NCBI RefSeq assembly: GCF_036417845.1
Contig: NC_090020.1
Coordinates: forward strand, 45,120,425 to 45,184,424
Reading direction: 5' to 3'
Length of the DNA stretch: 64,000 bases
Source: Apteryx mantelli
Taxonomy: Eukaryota; Chordata; Aves; Apterygiformes; Apterygidae
Shown here piece by piece: positions 61,701-64,000 of the stretch. How positions within the stretch are numbered: position 1 is the stretch's first letter; each line of letters begins with the position of its first letter. A model generated the notes under the pieces. It did not search any database and was not told the DNA's origin. It saw only the letters and a program-made list of their open reading frames with translations. The position numbers and the translations under genes were made by a program.

Positions 61701-64000
61701 ATGTAATGTTCCTTTCTTAGTAACATGCATCTTCCTGATGCTGCTGTTCCTTCTGTATAATATTGTTGTGCATAAGCCAGGCATGCTGTTTTGCTGAATC
61801 ACATACTGGTAATTCATTCGTCACAGCCATCCTGATTGTTTTATATTGAACACAATGAAAGAAAACTAAGCAAAGACATTTTAAGCCCTGGAGCCTTTAT
61901 GCACAAGACTGAGCTGCCTCCAAAATCATGCTGTCCCAGAAAGGTCTCTGGTTGCATGGCACCAGCTCGTATTTATGATATGCTACTGTATAATTTAGCA
62001 CAGAATAATTTTAAGAATCTTCTGGGAATATATTACTTTTGCACTTAAAAAAAAAAGATATTTCAGATAAAGATATTTCTGCTCAAGGACTTGTAGATAA
62101 GCAATGACTGTGCAGCCCAATCCACTTCTGCCTATTAGAAGCCAGTACCCTGAAATGGGGGAGGAAATGTTAGAAAAACCTGACCTTTCCCGTCAAATCT
62201 CCCTGCTGACCCAGCACTGACAGCTTCACCACTGCAACTGAGGGAGGAGACCTGCAGCTGAGAAATGCATTAGCCCTGCAGTCACCTTGCAGGGGTAGCT
62301 ATAGGAAGACAGTAAAAAGTAAGATGGGTGGATATACCTATCACCTTCTCCCCAGTGATTACTCCAATAGCCTTTTTTTTTTTCAAGGAAAAATCTGCAA
62401 AAGCTTCTTATCAGCCTGTTCCCAGTCTGAACTATAAAATCAGGTAGAATTCTTGCTACCGTTGTAGCCATCATACAGCTGCCAGACTTTTCAGTTTATG
62501 GTCTTACTTTACCTGAAAGCGCATCACTTGGGAAAAGGATGGCTACACATACTCTGAATTTCAACTGCACTTAATCAGCAATTTTTTTTTACAGGTTCAA
62601 AGAGTTGTAGGAAATGGGTAAAAATATCAAGTACAATACATTCATAAGCATGCATTCTCACCTAGTGAAGACAGTATCTTAAATCTTCTTTTTTGTACTA
62701 TTTAGCAAACCTGCCATATGAATACTATTCTATTATCTTTAATTTCAACAGGAAGTATAGCCACTGAATGTTATATTAACAAACAACTGGCTTTTTTCAG
62801 TAGCTGATGTAGCTTTAGTCAAGGCAAGTTGTGCAAGGCCAAACAATTGCAAATGAAAACAACTAAAGCAAAGAGGAATGTTGAGTGTATTAGGGTTTTA
62901 GGTAACTATCAGTATTAAAAAGTTTAACAAACACAAAGGACATAGTTGTACATCAGGTTCTTTCTTCATTTCTGTAATATACTAATACATTATGAAATTC
63001 ATGTGCTAACAAAATAATAACAAACAAATGTAAACGGTCATATACACTGAGGCTGATAATTTTCCAGTTCCTATCCATTATGTTCAACAACTAATCAAGA
63101 TGGCTCAAGAGCCTGACCCTAATTTTGTAAGCTGATCCATGCACACAGCTTGTAACTGAAGTCAGAACAGCTCTAGGCGGATGCAAGATCTGTGCTGGTG
63201 GATCATTTTACAGGATGGGTCCTTTGTTAGGAAAATCTGGACTAATTATGTTGACAAGTGGAAACCGGTTACTCATGAGGTTAAATTATCTGGGAAGCAA
63301 TCAGATTATATTACTGACTCCCAGACCTTGTGTAAGAGTGTTTCCCCAGAGCAAAACCATTAAGCTGTGGAGTAGCTTCCTTCAAGCATTTAAAACTTGT
63401 GTAATTGCAGATTATTCCCTTAGGCCCCATAAAAACATGTTCTAGCTGCACAGTTTAGAAAGTCATGAATAAATACAATGGAATTTCAAAAATTTGCATT
63501 TACTCTAATTCTCTTCTACTCTATAATTTTGATTTGCTAACATTTTACTAGAGAATGAAATGGCAGAAATCTGAGTAATTTTGGTTGTCATTAAAATACT
63601 GTATATAAACTGGTAAAGTCAGAGTAAGGCATTCGCAACACAAGCTTGAGGAATGTACATTTTCATGCCCAGTGGAACTAACGTTTCAATTTCTTCCCAG
63701 AAGCAGTGGAATGTTTTTTGCATATAAATCTCCAAACAGTTTTTAAATATTACAGATAAAAAGCATTATTTAATACATCAGTTTTAAAAGCATTGGCTTG
63801 GTGTTTCCTTCCATTTCATCTACTGCAGGACTATGATTCTGGAAGGAAGCAGTTCAAAGAAATGTCATGACATACAGAAGACACCCACTTCTGTAAAACC
63901 AAATTAAATAGGATTTGTTTCAAATGCCATCTAGAAACACCGTATAGATGTATATGAAGTATATGCATTATGGTAGGTAGTTATTCATTCTCATGTTTTC
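58761..64000. other. Intergenic, nothing recognised
   Basis: AT-rich sequence with short ORFs (95 codons or fewer) and a (TG)n/(TA)n low-complexity stretch near 59286-59325. No gene, RNA or named transposon was identified to the end of the window. Confidence 0.5.
59286..59325. repeat. TG/TA dinucleotide-rich tract
   Basis: GTGTGTGCGTGTGTATA runs into TATATTTATATATATATC. It is a short compound simple repeat. Confidence 0.85.

Noticed and set aside
1-64000. CRISPR arrays, tRNA or rRNA genes, endogenous retroviral genes or paired LTRs
   Set aside because: Looked for by eye and not found. There are no regularly spaced repeats, cloverleaf genes, gag/pol/env-like frames or long direct repeats.

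Overview
This is a vertebrate nuclear sequence, most likely from a bird, though a turtle or crocodilian cannot be excluded. It is AT-leaning with few repeats. The only transposon family recognisable by eye is CR1, the dominant LINE of birds and other sauropsids: one fairly fresh 5'-truncated copy and four or five much older, decayed pieces. There are no Alu- or L1-like sequences, and nothing bacterial (no operons, dense coding or CRISPR arrays). Most open reading frames are chance stop-free stretches in non-coding DNA.

Layout. Positions 1 to about 39,400 look intergenic. They hold CR1 remnants (about 1955-3105, 16600-16745, 17925-19080, 25205-25590, possibly 30146-30300), a 67-bp alternating purine-pyrimidine tract (9623-9689), a (CA)n repeat (21426-21458), a 103-bp purine tract (22148-22250) and some unexplained GC-richer patches. 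A strong CpG island (about 39430-40265) with GC boxes and CCAAT boxes is the promoter of the one gene I can identify, STARD4, on the + strand. Its five coding exons (40405-40509, 42473-42522, 44065-44191, 45455-45569, 46138-46364) join in frame into a 207-residue START-domain sterol carrier. A long 3' UTR appears to run to the first canonical AATAAA at 50840-50845. From about 50.9 kb to the end I find no confident gene, only another old CR1 (about 53960-54590), a CpG-retaining stretch near 58.1-58.8 kb, and plain sequence.

Function and context. STARD4 moves cholesterol between membranes in the cytosol, and in mammals it is induced by SREBP-2 when sterol is low. The promoter here has CCAAT boxes beside weak SRE-like sites, which fits. 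In the human genome CAMK4 lies tail-to-tail with STARD4 and NREP lies beyond its promoter. I could not find CAMK4 exons in the 3' part of this window.

I found no new multi-gene system. The observations most worth checking are a possible unannotated in-frame cassette exon in STARD4 intron 2 (40709-40876, exactly 56 open codons with good splice sites), a perfect 16-bp inverted repeat in the STARD4 3' UTR, a 50-codon minus-strand ORF that starts like a secreted protein (51810-51962), and the 67-bp Z-DNA-type tract.
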